Positions 18,582-27,090 of a stretch of DNA of 33,631 nucleotides are shown in pieces; within the stretch, counting starts at the first letter, position 1, and each line of letters starts with the position of its first letter. This DNA is from Photobacterium sp. Ph5 (GTDB lineage: Bacteria; Pseudomonadota; Gammaproteobacteria; Enterobacterales; Vibrionaceae), in NCBI RefSeq assembly GCF_022129445.1, contig NZ_JADQAQ010000048.1, positions 1 to 33,631 of the forward strand, written 5' to 3'. The notes below the pieces were generated by a model that did no database searches, was not told the DNA's origin, and saw only the letters and a list, made by a program, of their open reading frames with translations. The position numbers and the translations under genes were made by a program.

Positions 18582-19949
18582 TTATAACTTACGCCAAACG
18601 CCCCACTCACCTGTCGTTCCAGGTTCGTCACCTTTAGTATACCAACCAGCTTTCCAACTTGATCCCTTGTGAGTAGCAACATCGTTCTCATTATAAACTT
18701 GCGTTGCTGACCAAGCGCCTACTTCAGGTATTTCACCCTCACCGAGTACAACCTTCCATACATCTGCTTTTCCTGGTTCATCACCTTGTGTCCACCAGCC
18801 AGCTTTCCATGTTTTACCAGCATGTGTCACTTCATCACCTTCTAAGTAAGTTGCAGATTTATTCCAACTTCCCTCAGGTAATTCAGGATCAACAACGGGT
18901 GGAATAGGATCTAACGGCTTAATCACACTAACAGCAAATGCGTGCTTGTCTTCAGCAGCCCAAACTTTGTTCGCAAAAACATTAGTCGTATTAAGCTCAT
19001 ATTTACCGGCTTCTGAATTCCATACACCAACAAATAGCTTTTCTGGATCGAGTGAATTAATTTGCTTCGCTAGATCTAATTGCCATGTTGGTTGATTAGC
19101 CGCAGTAATATCTAAACGTAGATCAAATAACTCTTTACCTGTACCTGGTGCCATTAAACGAAAACGAACAATATCACCAACTTCAGTTTGATGACCTTGA
19201 GTAACAAAGTAACCAAACATTGGGAATAAATCACCGTCAGTTACTGGCGGAGGAGTAATACCACCGTCTGTATTTCCGCCCTTAATTACAACGTCACTAC
19301 AGTTGTAAAAACCTTCACCAGCAGGATCAATACGCTGCCAACGAGTATAAAGCACTGCATCACCAGCACGATCCGCCGGAATTTTTACTTTGAAACGGTA
19401 TGTATCAAGTTTACCGCTTTCTTCAACAGGCATAATATTATCTTTGGTGAACACTAAATCTAAATCATCCCAACGAAGAGGTTGACTAAAATCGTGACCA
19501 GGACGCGTTAGGTAAAATTCCCAGAATGACGGATTATGTGCAGCTGTTGCAGTCCACACAAAATCAAATTCACCATTTTCATCAAGCACTAGATCTGTTT
19601 TCTGCCAGTTTGGAGAAGGAATATCTAGGCCATCTTTCTTTGTATCACCGCCTGCACATAATAAGCCGTCAGTAACGACTTTCTTTACTTCAGCAATATT
19701 ATTGAACTCTTTAGTTAATGCTGCGTTTTCATTTTTTTGGGTAAATGGATATCCGCCATTTTCTGCAAATAATGTACGACACGCTTGGTTTGGAGCTTGT
19801 CCTCCCCAGTAATTACCATCACTATCACAGATTTCTGTACGTGAAGGTGGAAATTCAGCCCAGCCATGAGCATTAGCCACACTGATTGTCGATAAGTTTG
19901 CAATAGCAAATGCTACGGATAGCGAAAGTCTAGTAAAGGTTGACGACAT
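18582..19949 (-). CDS. AA10 lytic polysaccharide monooxygenase with two chitin-binding modules
   Basis: 455 residues. Signal peptide 1-27 (ANA|H) leaves His28 as the new N-terminus, the first ligand of the copper histidine brace; the second is probably His138 in TAAHNPSFWEFYLT. The AA10 domain spans about 28-225 (HGWAEFPPSRTEICDSDG; NCSDVVI at its end). A middle domain (about 240-345, GYFVTQGHQTEVGDIVRFRLM) resembles the GbpA-type linker domain, and two C-terminal CBM5/12 or CBM73 modules (about 357-400 and 407-455, with KAGWWTQGDEPG and KAGWYTKGDEPG) bind chitin. It oxidatively cleaves crystalline chitin outside the cell, opening it for chitinases such as the GH19 enzyme at 12768-14738. AAGGGA lies 6-7 nt before the ATG. 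Monocistronic. Confidence 0.93.
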   Translation of the reverse strand: MSSTFTRLSLSVAFAIANLSTISVANAHGWAEFPPSRTEICDSDGNYWGGQAPNQACRTLFAENGGYPFTQKNENAALTKEFNNIAEVKKVVTDGLLCAGGDTKKDGLDIPSPNWQKTDLVLDENGEFDFVWTATAAHNPSFWEFYLTRPGHDFSQPLRWDDLDLVFTKDNIMPVEESGKLDTYRFKVKIPADRAGDAVLYTRWQRIDPAGEGFYNCSDVVIKGGNTDGGITPPPVTDGDLFPMFGYFVTQGHQTEVGDIVRFRLMAPGTGKELFDLRLDITAANQPTWQLDLAKQINSLDPEKLFVGVWNSEAGKYELNTTNVFANKVWAAEDKHAFAVSVIKPLDPIPPVVDPELPEGSWNKSATYLEGDEVTHAGKTWKAGWWTQGDEPGKADVWKVVLGEGEIPEVGAWSATQVYNENDVATHKGSSWKAGWYTKGDEPGTTGEWGVWRKL

Positions 19950-20577
19950 TTATTTTCCCTTTTTTATTTTAATTACCTATATTTCTCAATATCATTTTCA
20001 GGATGACTCTTCAGAATAGGTATCTTTATAACGTGCTGAAAATAATCACGATACTTTTTAACGAAAGTTGGGTATTCGTTCACATATGGTGTAATTACAA
20101 GCGGCATGTTTATAAAAGAGTTGTCACCTTTATCACAATAAATATTTTTTATTGGTATAACAAAGAAAGCTCATCACTCATAACCATATGAATCTAAATA
20201 ATATAAACTGAAATTTTTATAAGTTAACACATACTTTTTTACACTTTATACATCGAGACAAGAACAAACATATCATTAAATCTTACGGTCATACTGATAA
20301 TAAGAATACATGGGCTTTATATTGAGAGCGTTTCCTTGCTACTTATCATTAGTACTTACACTGTCGAAACCGCTATTTAAAAAACAGTACGTAAGTAAAG
20401 CATTAGCCTTATTTTTCGTGCCTGCTTTTCTATATATCTCCCCGGTTATTTTTTAATATTAAATAAATATAAAAAGTGAGATTTAGTTTCAAATATAAAG
20501 TCTAATTTTTCGTGCCTTATTTAAAAACTTAAGTACAATAGAGCCCAATACTTCCTTTTATTTCAGAATCAAATTAC
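19950..20577. promoter_or_regulatory. 628-bp divergent region between LPMO and hns genes
   Basis: No gene is supported; a plus-strand frame at 20003 lacks a ribosome site. The sequence is very AT-rich, as expected near H-NS-bound DNA. Two exact 13-bp copies of ATTTTTCGTGCCT lie at 20411-20423 and 20505-20517, 94 bp apart, the second about 60 bp before the hns start. They may be sites for a regulator, perhaps H-NS autoregulation. TACAAT at 20534-20539 is a possible -10, without a clear -35. Confidence 0.45.
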
Positions 20578-20970
20578 ATGATTGATATTCTTTTAAATCT
20601 ACGTTCACTACGTGCACAAGCACGTGAAATGTCAGTTGCAGATCTTCAAGAAGGTCTACAAAAGTTCACTCAAGTTGTTGAAGAACGACGTGAGGAAGAA
20701 GAAGCTGCAAATGCAATTAACAAAGAGCAAGAAGCAAAACTTAAAAAATACCGCGATATGCTAGAAGCTGAAGGTATTACAGCAGAAGAGCTTGTAGCCC
20801 TTTTAGGTGATGCGCCAAAAGCTAAGAAAAAACGCGCTGCTCGTCCTGCTAAATATAAATTTTCTGACGAAAACGGTGAAGAAAAAACATGGACAGGCCA
20901 AGGTCGAACTCCAAAAGCACTTCAACAATTGCTTGATAACGGCGCACAGCTTTCTGAGTTCGAGATCTAA
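20578..20970 (+). CDS. hns: H-NS family nucleoid protein
   Basis: 130 residues. The N-terminal ~65 residues are a coiled-coil oligomerisation domain (LLNLRSLRAQAREMSVADLQEGLQ; EERREEEEAANAINKEQEAKLKKY), followed by a basic linker (PKAKKKRAARPAKYKF) and the C-terminal AT-hook-like DNA-binding domain with the core WTGQGRTPKALQ. H-NS coats and silences AT-rich, often horizontally acquired DNA. No Shine-Dalgarno sequence is seen before ATG 20578, and the upstream in-frame codons reach a stop (TAG) without another ATG, so the start is forced. The single upstream gap of 628 bp and own terminator make it monocistronic. A StpA-like or XrvH-like paralogue is possible if the genome has another copy. 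Confidence 0.92.
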   Translation: MIDILLNLRSLRAQAREMSVADLQEGLQKFTQVVEERREEEEAANAINKEQEAKLKKYRDMLEAEGITAEELVALLGDAPKAKKKRAARPAKYKFSDENGEEKTWTGQGRTPKALQQLLDNGAQLSEFEI

Positions 20971-20987
20971 CTTCGTAATAAAAAATG

Positions 20988-21013
20988 AAAAGTCGCTGAA
21001 AAACAGCGACTTT
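20988..21013 (+). terminator. Hairpin terminator after hns
   Basis: AAAGTCGCTG (20989-20998) pairs perfectly with CAGCGACTTT (21004-21013) around a 5-nt loop. The T-run after it is short (TTTACTACC). Confidence 0.72.
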
Positions 21014-21265
21014 ACTACCTCTCTTTTATCCATCATTTAACTCCCTTCTCCCCATATTTGGCATACTATTCGTTGTATTACCCTTTTGCTGGTAATTTTA
21101 AAACAACAATAGAGATTGAAAATATAAAAAGACAAATGAACTCAATTTGTTACGTTATAATTTAGTTTAAATACGTGAAGACTGTTTATACATTTTTCTT
21201 AATCTATTTGTTACTCCAAAAAGATAGTTGTCATTGCTTTTCTAATCATAAAAGGAGGTAAGACT
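21014..21265 (+). promoter_or_regulatory. ald upstream region
   Basis: This AT-rich gap has no gene. It ends with an unusually perfect Shine-Dalgarno, AAGGAGGT (21252-21259), 6 nt before the ald ATG, predicting strong translation. No operator or promoter could be fixed. Confidence 0.5.
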
Positions 21266-22393
21266 ATGATTCTTGGCGTACCTAAAGAGATCAAGCCCCA
21301 CGAATATCGTGTTGGTATGACACCAACTGCGGTCAAAGAGCTCACTGCCTATGGACATCATGTCTATATCGAAACTCTGGCTGGTATAGGTGTTGGCTTT
21401 AACGATCAAGACTACATTGACGCTGGCGGTTTAATTTCGCCAACAGCTGAACATGTTTTCTCTACTGCTGACATGATAATTAAAGTAAAAGAGCCTCAAA
21501 TCTGTGAACGTAAATTATTACGAGAGGGGCAAATTTTATTTACTTATCTTCACTTAGCCCCCGATCTCGCACAAGCGAAAGACTTGATCAAATCTAAAGC
21601 AATTTGCATTGCTTATGAAACTGTTACCGATCATAACGGTAAACTTCCTCTACTTGCACCTATGTCTGAAGTTGCTGGAAGAATGTCTATTCAAGCAGGT
21701 GCATTTGCATTGGAAAAATCACGAGGGGGACAAGGTATATTATTGGGTGGTGTTCCCGGTGTTAAAGCAGCAAATGTTGTGATCATTGGTGGAGGAGTCG
21801 TCGGCAGTAATGCTGCTCAAATGGCGATAGGATTAAAAGCCAACGTAACGATTATTGATCGTGATATAAATGTGTTACGCCAATTGGATAGACAATTTAA
21901 TGGTCAAATTAATACGGTATATGCAACCAACACCACAATAGAAGCTTATGTCATCAAAGCCGATCTTGTTATTGGAGGCGTACTTATTGCCGGTGCTGCT
22001 GCACCTAAACTGATCACAAAATCAATGATAAAGAAAATGAAGTCAGGTGCGGCTATTGTTGATGTTGCCATTGATCAAGGTGGTTGTGTAGAAACATCAC
22101 GCCCAACAACTCATGATAACCCAACTTATATTATTGATAATATTGTGCATTATTGTGTCGCAAATATGCCTGGTGCCGTCGCCCGTACCTCAACAGTTGC
22201 TTTGAATAATGCCACACTGCCCTATATTGTTGCATTAGCCAATAAGGGCTACAAACACGCACTTCTTGATGATAAACATTTACGAGATGGATTAAATATA
22301 TATCACGGCGACATTACCTGTAAAAACGTCGCACTATCTCTTAACCTCCCTTATATAGAAGCAAAGAAAAAGCTAAATGAAAAAAATGTCTAA
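21266..22393 (+). CDS. ald: Alanine dehydrogenase
   Basis: 375 residues, close to the ~371 of Bacillus and mycobacterial Ald. It interconverts L-alanine and pyruvate plus ammonia using NAD+. The N-terminus [20 protein letters not shown] carries the conserved Arg/Lys substrate-binding region, the segment [16 protein letters not shown] is an Ald/PNT signature, and the Rossmann nucleotide loop is [16 protein letters not shown]. The substrate-loop region [22 protein letters not shown] sequence (here DVAIDQGGC) is intact. The strong ribosome site suggests high expression when alanine is a carbon or nitrogen source. A hairpin terminator is shared with the convergent PEBP gene. No AldR/Lrp regulator gene is adjacent. 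Confidence 0.94.
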   Translation: MILGVPKEIKPHEYRVGMTPTAVKELTAYGHHVYIETLAGIGVGFNDQDYIDAGGLISPTAEHVFSTADMIIKVKEPQICERKLLREGQILFTYLHLAPDLAQAKDLIKSKAICIAYETVTDHNGKLPLLAPMSEVAGRMSIQAGAFALEKSRGGQGILLGGVPGVKAANVVIIGGGVVGSNAAQMAIGLKANVTIIDRDINVLRQLDRQFNGQINTVYATNTTIEAYVIKADLVIGGVLIAGAAAPKLITKSMIKKMKSGAAIVDVAIDQGGCVETSRPTTHDNPTYIIDNIVHYCVANMPGAVARTSTVALNNATLPYIVALANKGYKHALLDDKHLRDGLNIYHGDITCKNVALSLNLPYIEAKKKLNEKNV

Positions 22394-22443
22394 TAAAAAG
22401 CCACTTACAATAACTATTGCTAGTTTAGGTAAGTGGCTTTTTA
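22394..22443. terminator. Bidirectional terminator between ald and the PEBP gene
   Basis: A perfect 13-bp stem (AAAAGCCACTTAC at 22396-22408, pairing with 22429-22441) has T-runs on both strands. Confidence 0.9.
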
Positions 22444-22454
22444 TCTAATTTCAA

Positions 22455-23009
22455 TTAACGCGCATTAGTTGGTGCAACAAGCTTAGCTTTACCAATGACA
22501 TGAGCAAGAATATTATAGCCAGCTAATGCTGGTGATGCATTCTCTGGTAATTTAATATTCGCCGTATTTAATGCATACACTGTAATTTCATAATTATGTG
22601 GTTTCGCATTTGGCGGAGGACATGCACCACCAAAACCTTTAAAGCCGAAATCATTAGTTACCATACTTGCACCTTTTGGCAATGCTTTACCGCCAACAGC
22701 ACCCGCGCCCGCCGCTAAGCTATGCACATCAGCAGGAATGTTAATAACACTCCAATGCCACCAACCACTACCTGTTGGTGCATCTGGATCATACATAGTA
22801 ACAGCAAAACTTTTTGTCCCCGCAGGAACATCTTTCCATGTTAATTGTGGTGATACGTTCTTACCTGTGCAGCCCCATTGATTAAACAGTTGCTGATTTT
22901 GTAATGTTTTATCATTAGTAATATCGTGGCTCGTTAGTACCATCGCTTGTGACATAAATGCAGGCACTGCTAAAAGTACAGCAGCTACAACTTGTTTGAT
23001 TTTCATCAT
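22455..23009 (-). CDS. Secreted PEBP-family (YbhB/YbcL-like) protein
   Basis: 184 residues. A signal peptide (about 1-22, FMSQA|M) sends it to the periplasm. The mature part has the phosphatidylethanolamine-binding protein fold: KNVSPQLTWKDVPAGTKSFAVTMYDPDAP, then GWWHWSVINIP with the conserved ligand-site DPDAP and His, and the PPPNAKPHNYEITVYALN segment. E. coli homologues YbhB (cytoplasmic) and YbcL (periplasmic) are similar; the biochemical role is poorly known. Two adjacent ATG codons (23009, 23006) make the exact start uncertain. It is divergent from a LysR regulator with 173 bp between, a frequent sign of control by that regulator. Confidence 0.88.
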   Translation of the reverse strand: MMKIKQVVAAVLLAVPAFMSQAMVLTSHDITNDKTLQNQQLFNQWGCTGKNVSPQLTWKDVPAGTKSFAVTMYDPDAPTGSGWWHWSVINIPADVHSLAAGAGAVGGKALPKGASMVTNDFGFKGFGGACPPPNAKPHNYEITVYALNTANIKLPENASPALAGYNILAHVIGKAKLVAPTNAR

Positions 23010-23182
23010 TAGAACTCATCTTTATATATAGAATAAATAATGATCTAGCGGCATCAAGGGATGTTAAATTGGTATACTGCTAAACACATTTGATTGTTAT
23101 AAATTATGTGTCTAAATAACGCATCCTACAAACCAATAAAAATACGTTGTGAATTGAGAAAAAATAACTTGAAGGTATCTCT

Positions 23183-24076
23183 ATGCGGGTCATCCCACCA
23201 ATAAAAGCCATTATCTATTTTGAAGCAGCTGCAAGACTACAAAGTTTTAAACTAGCTGCAGAAGAATTATGTGTAACGCCAGGGGCTGTTAGTCATCAAA
23301 TAAGCACACTTGAAGATTTTATTGAACAAAAATTATTTCAGCGACATAACCGCAGTATTACTCTCACTAATGCAGGTCTTCGTTACTTTAGCCGCACGAC
23401 TATTATTTTAAATGAACTAGAACAAGCAACGACCGATCTCGGTATCTCTAAAAAAAATCAAAAGTTAACCGTTGCGATACCACCTGCGTTATTAAATAAA
23501 TGGCTTTTACCATTAATTAATATTCAACAGCTATCACATCAGGGAATCTCGCTGAACTTTATTGATACATTAGAAACACTCGATTTTGGTAAAGAGAATG
23601 TAGATATTGCGGTTCGATATGGATTAGAGCCACCTGATCATCTTGAATATGATGTCTTATTTAAAGAAAAAATGGTGGCAGTCTGCGTCCCTGATTATGT
23701 TCCTTCATCGACAATGAAACTCACAAAACAAATATTAAGTGAGATAACTTTGATAGAAACGACTAATCGTTTAATTCAATGGGATCTTGTTTTGCATAAC
23801 ATGAAAATCAAACCAATCAGAAATCAGAGTAAAGTTTTTTTCCAGAATTCAATTCAAGCTATAGAAGCGGCTTGTAACGGTTTAGGCATTGCTTTTGTAA
23901 ATAGAATTTTAGTCCAAAAGCAACTCAATGATGGCACATTAGTTGAGCGATTCAACATTACTTACATTAATGATAAAATGCCGACCTACTATTTGGTATG
24001 CCCTCAAGAAAATAAAAAAAATCCATCAATCGCGTTGTTATACAATGCAATTTTGCAATTATCCAAAAACAAGTAA
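23183..24076 (+). CDS. LysR-family regulator, GcvA/AmpR-like subgroup
   Basis: 297 residues. The N-terminus IPPIKAIIYFEAAARLQSFKLAAEELCVTPGAVSHQI is the winged helix-turn-helix typical of the GcvA/AmpR/TrpI branch of LysR regulators. A linker helix follows, then a periplasmic-binding-protein-like effector domain (about 92-297). GAAGG lies 7 nt before ATG 23183. It is transcribed away from the PEBP-family gene, which is the likely target; the effector is unknown. A 10-bp hairpin with five T follows, so it is monocistronic. Confidence 0.9.
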   Translation: MRVIPPIKAIIYFEAAARLQSFKLAAEELCVTPGAVSHQISTLEDFIEQKLFQRHNRSITLTNAGLRYFSRTTIILNELEQATTDLGISKKNQKLTVAIPPALLNKWLLPLINIQQLSHQGISLNFIDTLETLDFGKENVDIAVRYGLEPPDHLEYDVLFKEKMVAVCVPDYVPSSTMKLTKQILSEITLIETTNRLIQWDLVLHNMKIKPIRNQSKVFFQNSIQAIEAACNGLGIAFVNRILVQKQLNDGTLVERFNITYINDKMPTYYLVCPQENKKNPSIALLYNAILQLSKNK

Positions 24077-24112
24077 AAACGGATAAAAATAACTATATTC
24101 ATCCGTTTTTGC
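24075..24112 (+). terminator. Terminator after the LysR gene
   Basis: AAAAACGGAT (24075-24084) pairs perfectly with ATCCGTTTTT (24101-24110); the T-run is part of the stem. Confidence 0.7.
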
Positions 24113-24123
24113 CCAACTAAAAC

Positions 24124-24276
24124 TTAATTCTGTTGTAATTGACTATCTGTTAATGCCGTATCATCAGCGATAGCATCGAGCAATCGCTGTAAAGCCTCTA
24201 GTGATAATTCAAGACTACCTGAATGCTGTTGTACAATTATGTCTATTTGTTGCTGATAATCAGACAAATGCCGCAT
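24124..24276 (-). CDS. Small ORF, 50 aa, unknown
   Basis: ATG 24276 to TAA 24124 encodes an acidic, Gln- and Leu-rich peptide beginning MRHLSDYQQQID and containing LELSLEALQRLLDAI, probably one amphipathic helix. AAAGG lies about 9 nt before the ATG. It begins 17 bp after the stop of the secreted 124-aa protein on the same strand, so the two are likely one operon. No family was recognised; translation and conservation would settle it. Confidence 0.6.
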   Translation of the reverse strand: MRHLSDYQQQIDIIVQQHSGSLELSLEALQRLLDAIADDTALTDSQLQQN

Positions 24277-24293
24277 AATACTTCGCCTTTCGA

Positions 24294-24668
24294 TTAGTAC
24301 TTTTCATTTAACACTTCATCACGCGCACTAGACCAGCCATTAGCATAACAAACCGCGATTTGGGCTTCTTTTTCAGACTTAATCACGGTTGTATCGGCAT
24401 TAAGTTTTGTTTGTAATTTTTGACATCGGGTATCGATAGCATTTTTATAATGCTCACCTTGACCTGATAAATTATAAACTTGGTCTTTTGCTGTTGCGGC
24501 TGCTTGTTGGTAGCAATGAATCAAACCTTGTTCATCAAAGTTTTGGTTATCAATACATGATTGAACCACAATCGAATTACCTGATAACTCAGTAGCATTA
24601 GCATAAGAAAAACACAAAGATGATAACAATACGGCAGATAAAGACACGTTTTTAATTAATGATGACAT
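24294..24668 (-). CDS. Secreted four-cysteine protein, possibly LprI-like
   Basis: 124 residues from ATG 24668, chosen because it gives a proper signal peptide (MSSLIKNVSLSAVLLSSLCFSYANA); the frame is open to 24737 but that would bury the signal. The mature ~100 residues contain four cysteines (SCIDNQ, HCYQQ, RCQKL, VCYANG), probably two disulphides, and are mainly helical. The spacing and acidic/Gln-rich helix vaguely recall the LprI lysozyme-inhibitor (DUF1311) group, but I cannot confirm it. The ribosome site is weak. A 50-aa ORF follows 17 bp downstream. It is divergent from the sigma-factor gene, with 279 bp between starts. Confidence 0.7.
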   Translation of the reverse strand: MSSLIKNVSLSAVLLSSLCFSYANATELSGNSIVVQSCIDNQNFDEQGLIHCYQQAAATAKDQVYNLSGQGEHYKNAIDTRCQKLQTKLNADTTVIKSEKEAQIAVCYANGWSSARDEVLNEKY

Positions 24669-24947
24669 GTTTACAAACTCAATATTTATTTTTTTTATAA
24701 TACGATGATATATACTCGTATGATATACAAATAACAAAAAAAGAGATGCGTAAAAATAACATTACGTTTTTTGATTGTTTAATTTAGTTATGCGACCAAT
24801 AAATTTATAAATACACTACCCTCAATTCAAGTGCTACAACAATGTTACAATTAACTATTTGCCCTTTATTAACATTTATATTTATATAATTAACAATGTG
24901 TCACGGATTGATTGCAACACTACATTTATTTTATTAAGGAGAATAAA
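24669..24947. promoter_or_regulatory. Divergent region upstream of the sigma-factor gene
   Basis: These 279 bp are strongly AT-rich and separate the divergent secreted-protein and sigma-factor genes. The ribosome site AAGGAG (24936-24941) precedes ATG 24948. No clear promoter or operator was identified. Confidence 0.4.
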
Positions 24948-25808
24948 ATGGAAACGACAAGTTTTGAGGTAGATGTAGTACGCCTATACCTTAATGACAT
25001 TTCAAATAAACCTTTACTTAGTAAAGAGGATGAAATTCAATATAGTCGTAAGTTTTTAACTGGCGATCTTCCATCAAAAAAAATTCTCATTGAATCTAAT
25101 TTAAGACTTGTCGTTAGCATTGCAAAAAAATACCGTGCTTCTAATCTCTCATTAAGTGATCTTATTGATGAAGGTAATATTGGCTTAATGACTGCTGTGG
25201 AAAAATTCGATCCTGAAAAAGGGTTCCGTTTCTCAACTTATGCTTCATGGTGGATTAAACAAACCATTGAACGTGCTATTCACAATCAAAATAGAACAAT
25301 ACGTTTACCTGTGCATATCTCTAAAGAAATCAACACATTACTTCGAACTCATCGTGAATTAATGAAACTAAACAATAACGAACCTACTCACGAAGATATT
25401 GCACTAGCACTCAATAAAGAAAGTAAAGAAATATCAGCATTGTTTTCTAATGAAGTTAATGTCGTTTCACTCGATCAAACCATTGGTGATAACGAAAACT
25501 CGAATACCATTGCTTATTTAGTGGCTGATGAACAAATAACATCACCATGTGCGGAAGTCGATAATGACGACATGGTAAAAATCACAAATCTGATATTAAA
25601 TGGCATTAATGCAAGAGATAGAGAGATCATCTGTCGTCGTTTTGGCCTGATGGGCTACGAGCCTCATACATTACAAGAAGTTGCTGATGCTGTTGGGCTA
25701 ACAAGAGAACGCATACGTCAACTTCAAATAAAATCCTTAAATAGCTTAAAACGTTCACTTTCACGAGAAAATTATGATTTAGATATTTTATTTTCTAATA
25801 TTGCTTAA
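24948..25808 (+). CDS. RpoS-like sigma-70 family factor
   Basis: 286 residues from ATG 24948, chosen for AAGGAG 6 nt upstream. It has sigma region 1.2 ([21 protein letters not shown]), region 2 with the core-binding and -10-recognition helices ([51 protein letters not shown]), region 3 from about 120, and region 4 from about 222 with the -35-binding helix ([21 protein letters not shown]). It follows RpoS most closely from memory but lacks the first ~45 residues of E. coli RpoS and has many substitutions, so it is likely a paralogue of the housekeeping rpoS, like the RpoS-related RpoQ of Aliivibrio. An 85-aa gene follows after 20 bp. It would direct RNA polymerase to a special promoter set under unknown conditions. 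Confidence 0.85.
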   Translation: METTSFEVDVVRLYLNDISNKPLLSKEDEIQYSRKFLTGDLPSKKILIESNLRLVVSIAKKYRASNLSLSDLIDEGNIGLMTAVEKFDPEKGFRFSTYASWWIKQTIERAIHNQNRTIRLPVHISKEINTLLRTHRELMKLNNNEPTHEDIALALNKESKEISALFSNEVNVVSLDQTIGDNENSNTIAYLVADEQITSPCAEVDNDDMVKITNLILNGINARDREIICRRFGLMGYEPHTLQEVADAVGLTRERIRQLQIKSLNSLKRSLSRENYDLDILFSNIA

Positions 25809-25828
25809 AAAATAAAGCGAGAGAGTTT

Positions 25829-26086
25829 ATGGAATCTATTTATATAGAGATCTACTATTACTCTTTTCCCAACAAAGAATATAAACTGGCTTTAACACAA
25901 TTTCATTCAGATCCCATGACATTAATTTTTTGGACTAATTTTAAAAGCATGAATGAAAGAACTAAATACACGATGAAGCTTATCGATAAAGATAGACAAA
26001 ATATAATAGACTGTAAGTATGTCTCAGCAACTGATATCAATACTCTTTTTAGCCAAAGTCACTTGCAACTCTTAAAGTTTATTTGA
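25829..26086 (+). CDS. Small unknown protein downstream of the sigma factor
   Basis: 85 residues, not recognised. It begins 20 bp after the sigma-factor stop, with GAGAGAG 3-4 nt before ATG 25829, so it is probably co-transcribed. It is rich in Tyr, Phe and Ile (IYIEIYYYSFPNKEYKLAL) and has a C-terminal amphipathic helix (FSQSHLQLLKFI). No membrane helix or signal peptide. Co-encoded small partners of alternative sigma factors are sometimes anti-sigma factors or regulators; here that is only a suggestion from position. Confidence 0.7.
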   Translation: MESIYIEIYYYSFPNKEYKLALTQFHSDPMTLIFWTNFKSMNERTKYTMKLIDKDRQNIIDCKYVSATDINTLFSQSHLQLLKFI

Positions 26087-26131
26087 TCACTCATCGAGTA
26101 TTACTAATGATAATCAACATTATTTTGACAT

Positions 26132-26161
26132 AAAAAAACCTCGTCATTTCTGACGAGGTTT
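26132..26161 (-). terminator. Terminator of tRNA-Ser copy 1
   Basis: AAACCTCGTCA (26136-26146) pairs with TGACGAGGTTT (26151-26161), loop of 4; the minus strand continues with TTTT. It lies just 3' of the tRNA. Confidence 0.9.
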
Positions 26162-26167
26162 AAAATT

Positions 26168-26258
26168 TGGCGGAGAGATAGGGATTTGAACCCTAGATAC
26201 GCTATAAACGTATGCCGGTTTTCAAGACCGGTGCTTTCAACCACTCAGCCATCTCTCC
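26168..26258 (-). tRNA. tRNA-Ser (anticodon UGA), copy 1
   Basis: A 91-nt gene with encoded 3' CCA. The acceptor stem pairs GGAGAGA with TCTCTCC; the anticodon loop CTTGAAA gives UGA; a long variable arm and GTTCAAATC T-loop mark a type II serine tRNA. It is identical in sequence to the copy at 29570-29660 as far as I compared. It reads UCA and UCN codons through wobble. Confidence 0.97.
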
Positions 26259-26260
26259 AT

Positions 26261-26296
26261 GACGCGAATATTACTCGCTATTTTTAATTATGTAAA
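26261..26296 (-). promoter_or_regulatory. Promoter of tRNA-Ser copy 1
   Basis: On the minus strand TTTACA (-35, 26291-26296) is 17 bp before TAATAT (-10, 26268-26273), followed by a GC-rich TCGCGTC discriminator as in stringently controlled stable-RNA promoters. Start near 26261. Confidence 0.8.
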
Positions 26297-26531
26297 TAAG
26301 TAGCCGTTTGACTGACTAATAAAAAGGCAATAAACGTACATTTCCTTAAATCTGTTACCTATCACAACGTTACTCATCAATATCACTCACCCAAGGAGTG
26401 TTCGGGTGTCTGATCATTTCTACACAGTAATGCTGCATAACTGTCAATTGCATCGCAGAATGAAGAGAATACTATTGAAAGCATACGTGCAGTTATCTCG
26501 CACATTTTCTTAGCGAAAAGGAAGCATTGCT

Positions 26532-27038
26532 ATGCCAACTGACACTACTTTTGATCATTCTGATTTACTTCATTCACTCATTTCTCGGCAATCGCTGCTT
26601 GCGAATAGTCGAATTCAATATATTGCTTATGCAGCAGCACTCGCGACACAGAATAGTGTTGTTCTGCAACGCATTAAACAGCAAGTCGGTGAAATCAATA
26701 CCTTACAATTAGCCGATATTAAACATGCTGTAATGCGCATGGCAATGACAAATAACTACTATATGGCAATTCAAAACTTACATTTATCCAATATAAAACA
26801 AAGTAATGCGTTAGAGCTCAAACCATTACATAGTATTGATATCGATGATGAAACAGCTTACTACTATGCTTGCATTGCTGCCTGTATGGTAAACCAAGGT
26901 TATAGTTGTCTAGATGGGCATGTTGAATTATTACGATCACTCAATGAATCGGATGATGCAATAAATGCAGCCCTACGTTTAACAGCATCAATTATGGCAA
27001 TGGCTCAAGCTGATTTTATTAGCCAATATGCTCAATGA
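26532..27038 (+). CDS. AhpD-like alkylhydroperoxidase-family protein with degenerate CxxC
   Basis: 168 residues. The pattern YIAYAAALATQNSVVLQRI, then VMRMAMTNNYYMAIQNLHL, and ACIAACMVNQGYSCLDGHVELLRSLNESDDAINAAL follows the AhpD/carboxymuconolactone decarboxylase fold of peroxiredoxin-linked reductases, in which a CxxCxxxH motif does the chemistry. Here Cys126 and His130 are kept, but the first cysteine position is Gly123, so the redox pair is incomplete. The protein may have lost peroxidase-recycling activity or use a single cysteine. AAGGA precedes ATG 26532. The family call is by motif memory. The gene is alone, upstream of its own hairpin terminator, between two tRNA-Ser copies. Confidence 0.7.
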   Translation: MPTDTTFDHSDLLHSLISRQSLLANSRIQYIAYAAALATQNSVVLQRIKQQVGEINTLQLADIKHAVMRMAMTNNYYMAIQNLHLSNIKQSNALELKPLHSIDIDDETAYYYACIAACMVNQGYSCLDGHVELLRSLNESDDAINAALRLTASIMAMAQADFISQYAQ

Positions 27039-27047
27039 GAGAAAATT

Positions 27048-27090
27048 AAGCATTAAATATAATTAACTATTTTTAATGCTTTTCTTTTCA
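27048..27090 (+). terminator. Terminator after the AhpD-like gene
   Basis: AAGCATTAAA (27048-27057) pairs with TTTAATGCTT (27072-27081), followed by TTTCTTTTC. Confidence 0.78.

Noticed and set aside
20003..20191. 62-aa frame between the LPMO and hns genes
   Set aside because: Very AT-rich, without a ribosome site or domain, in a likely divergent promoter region.
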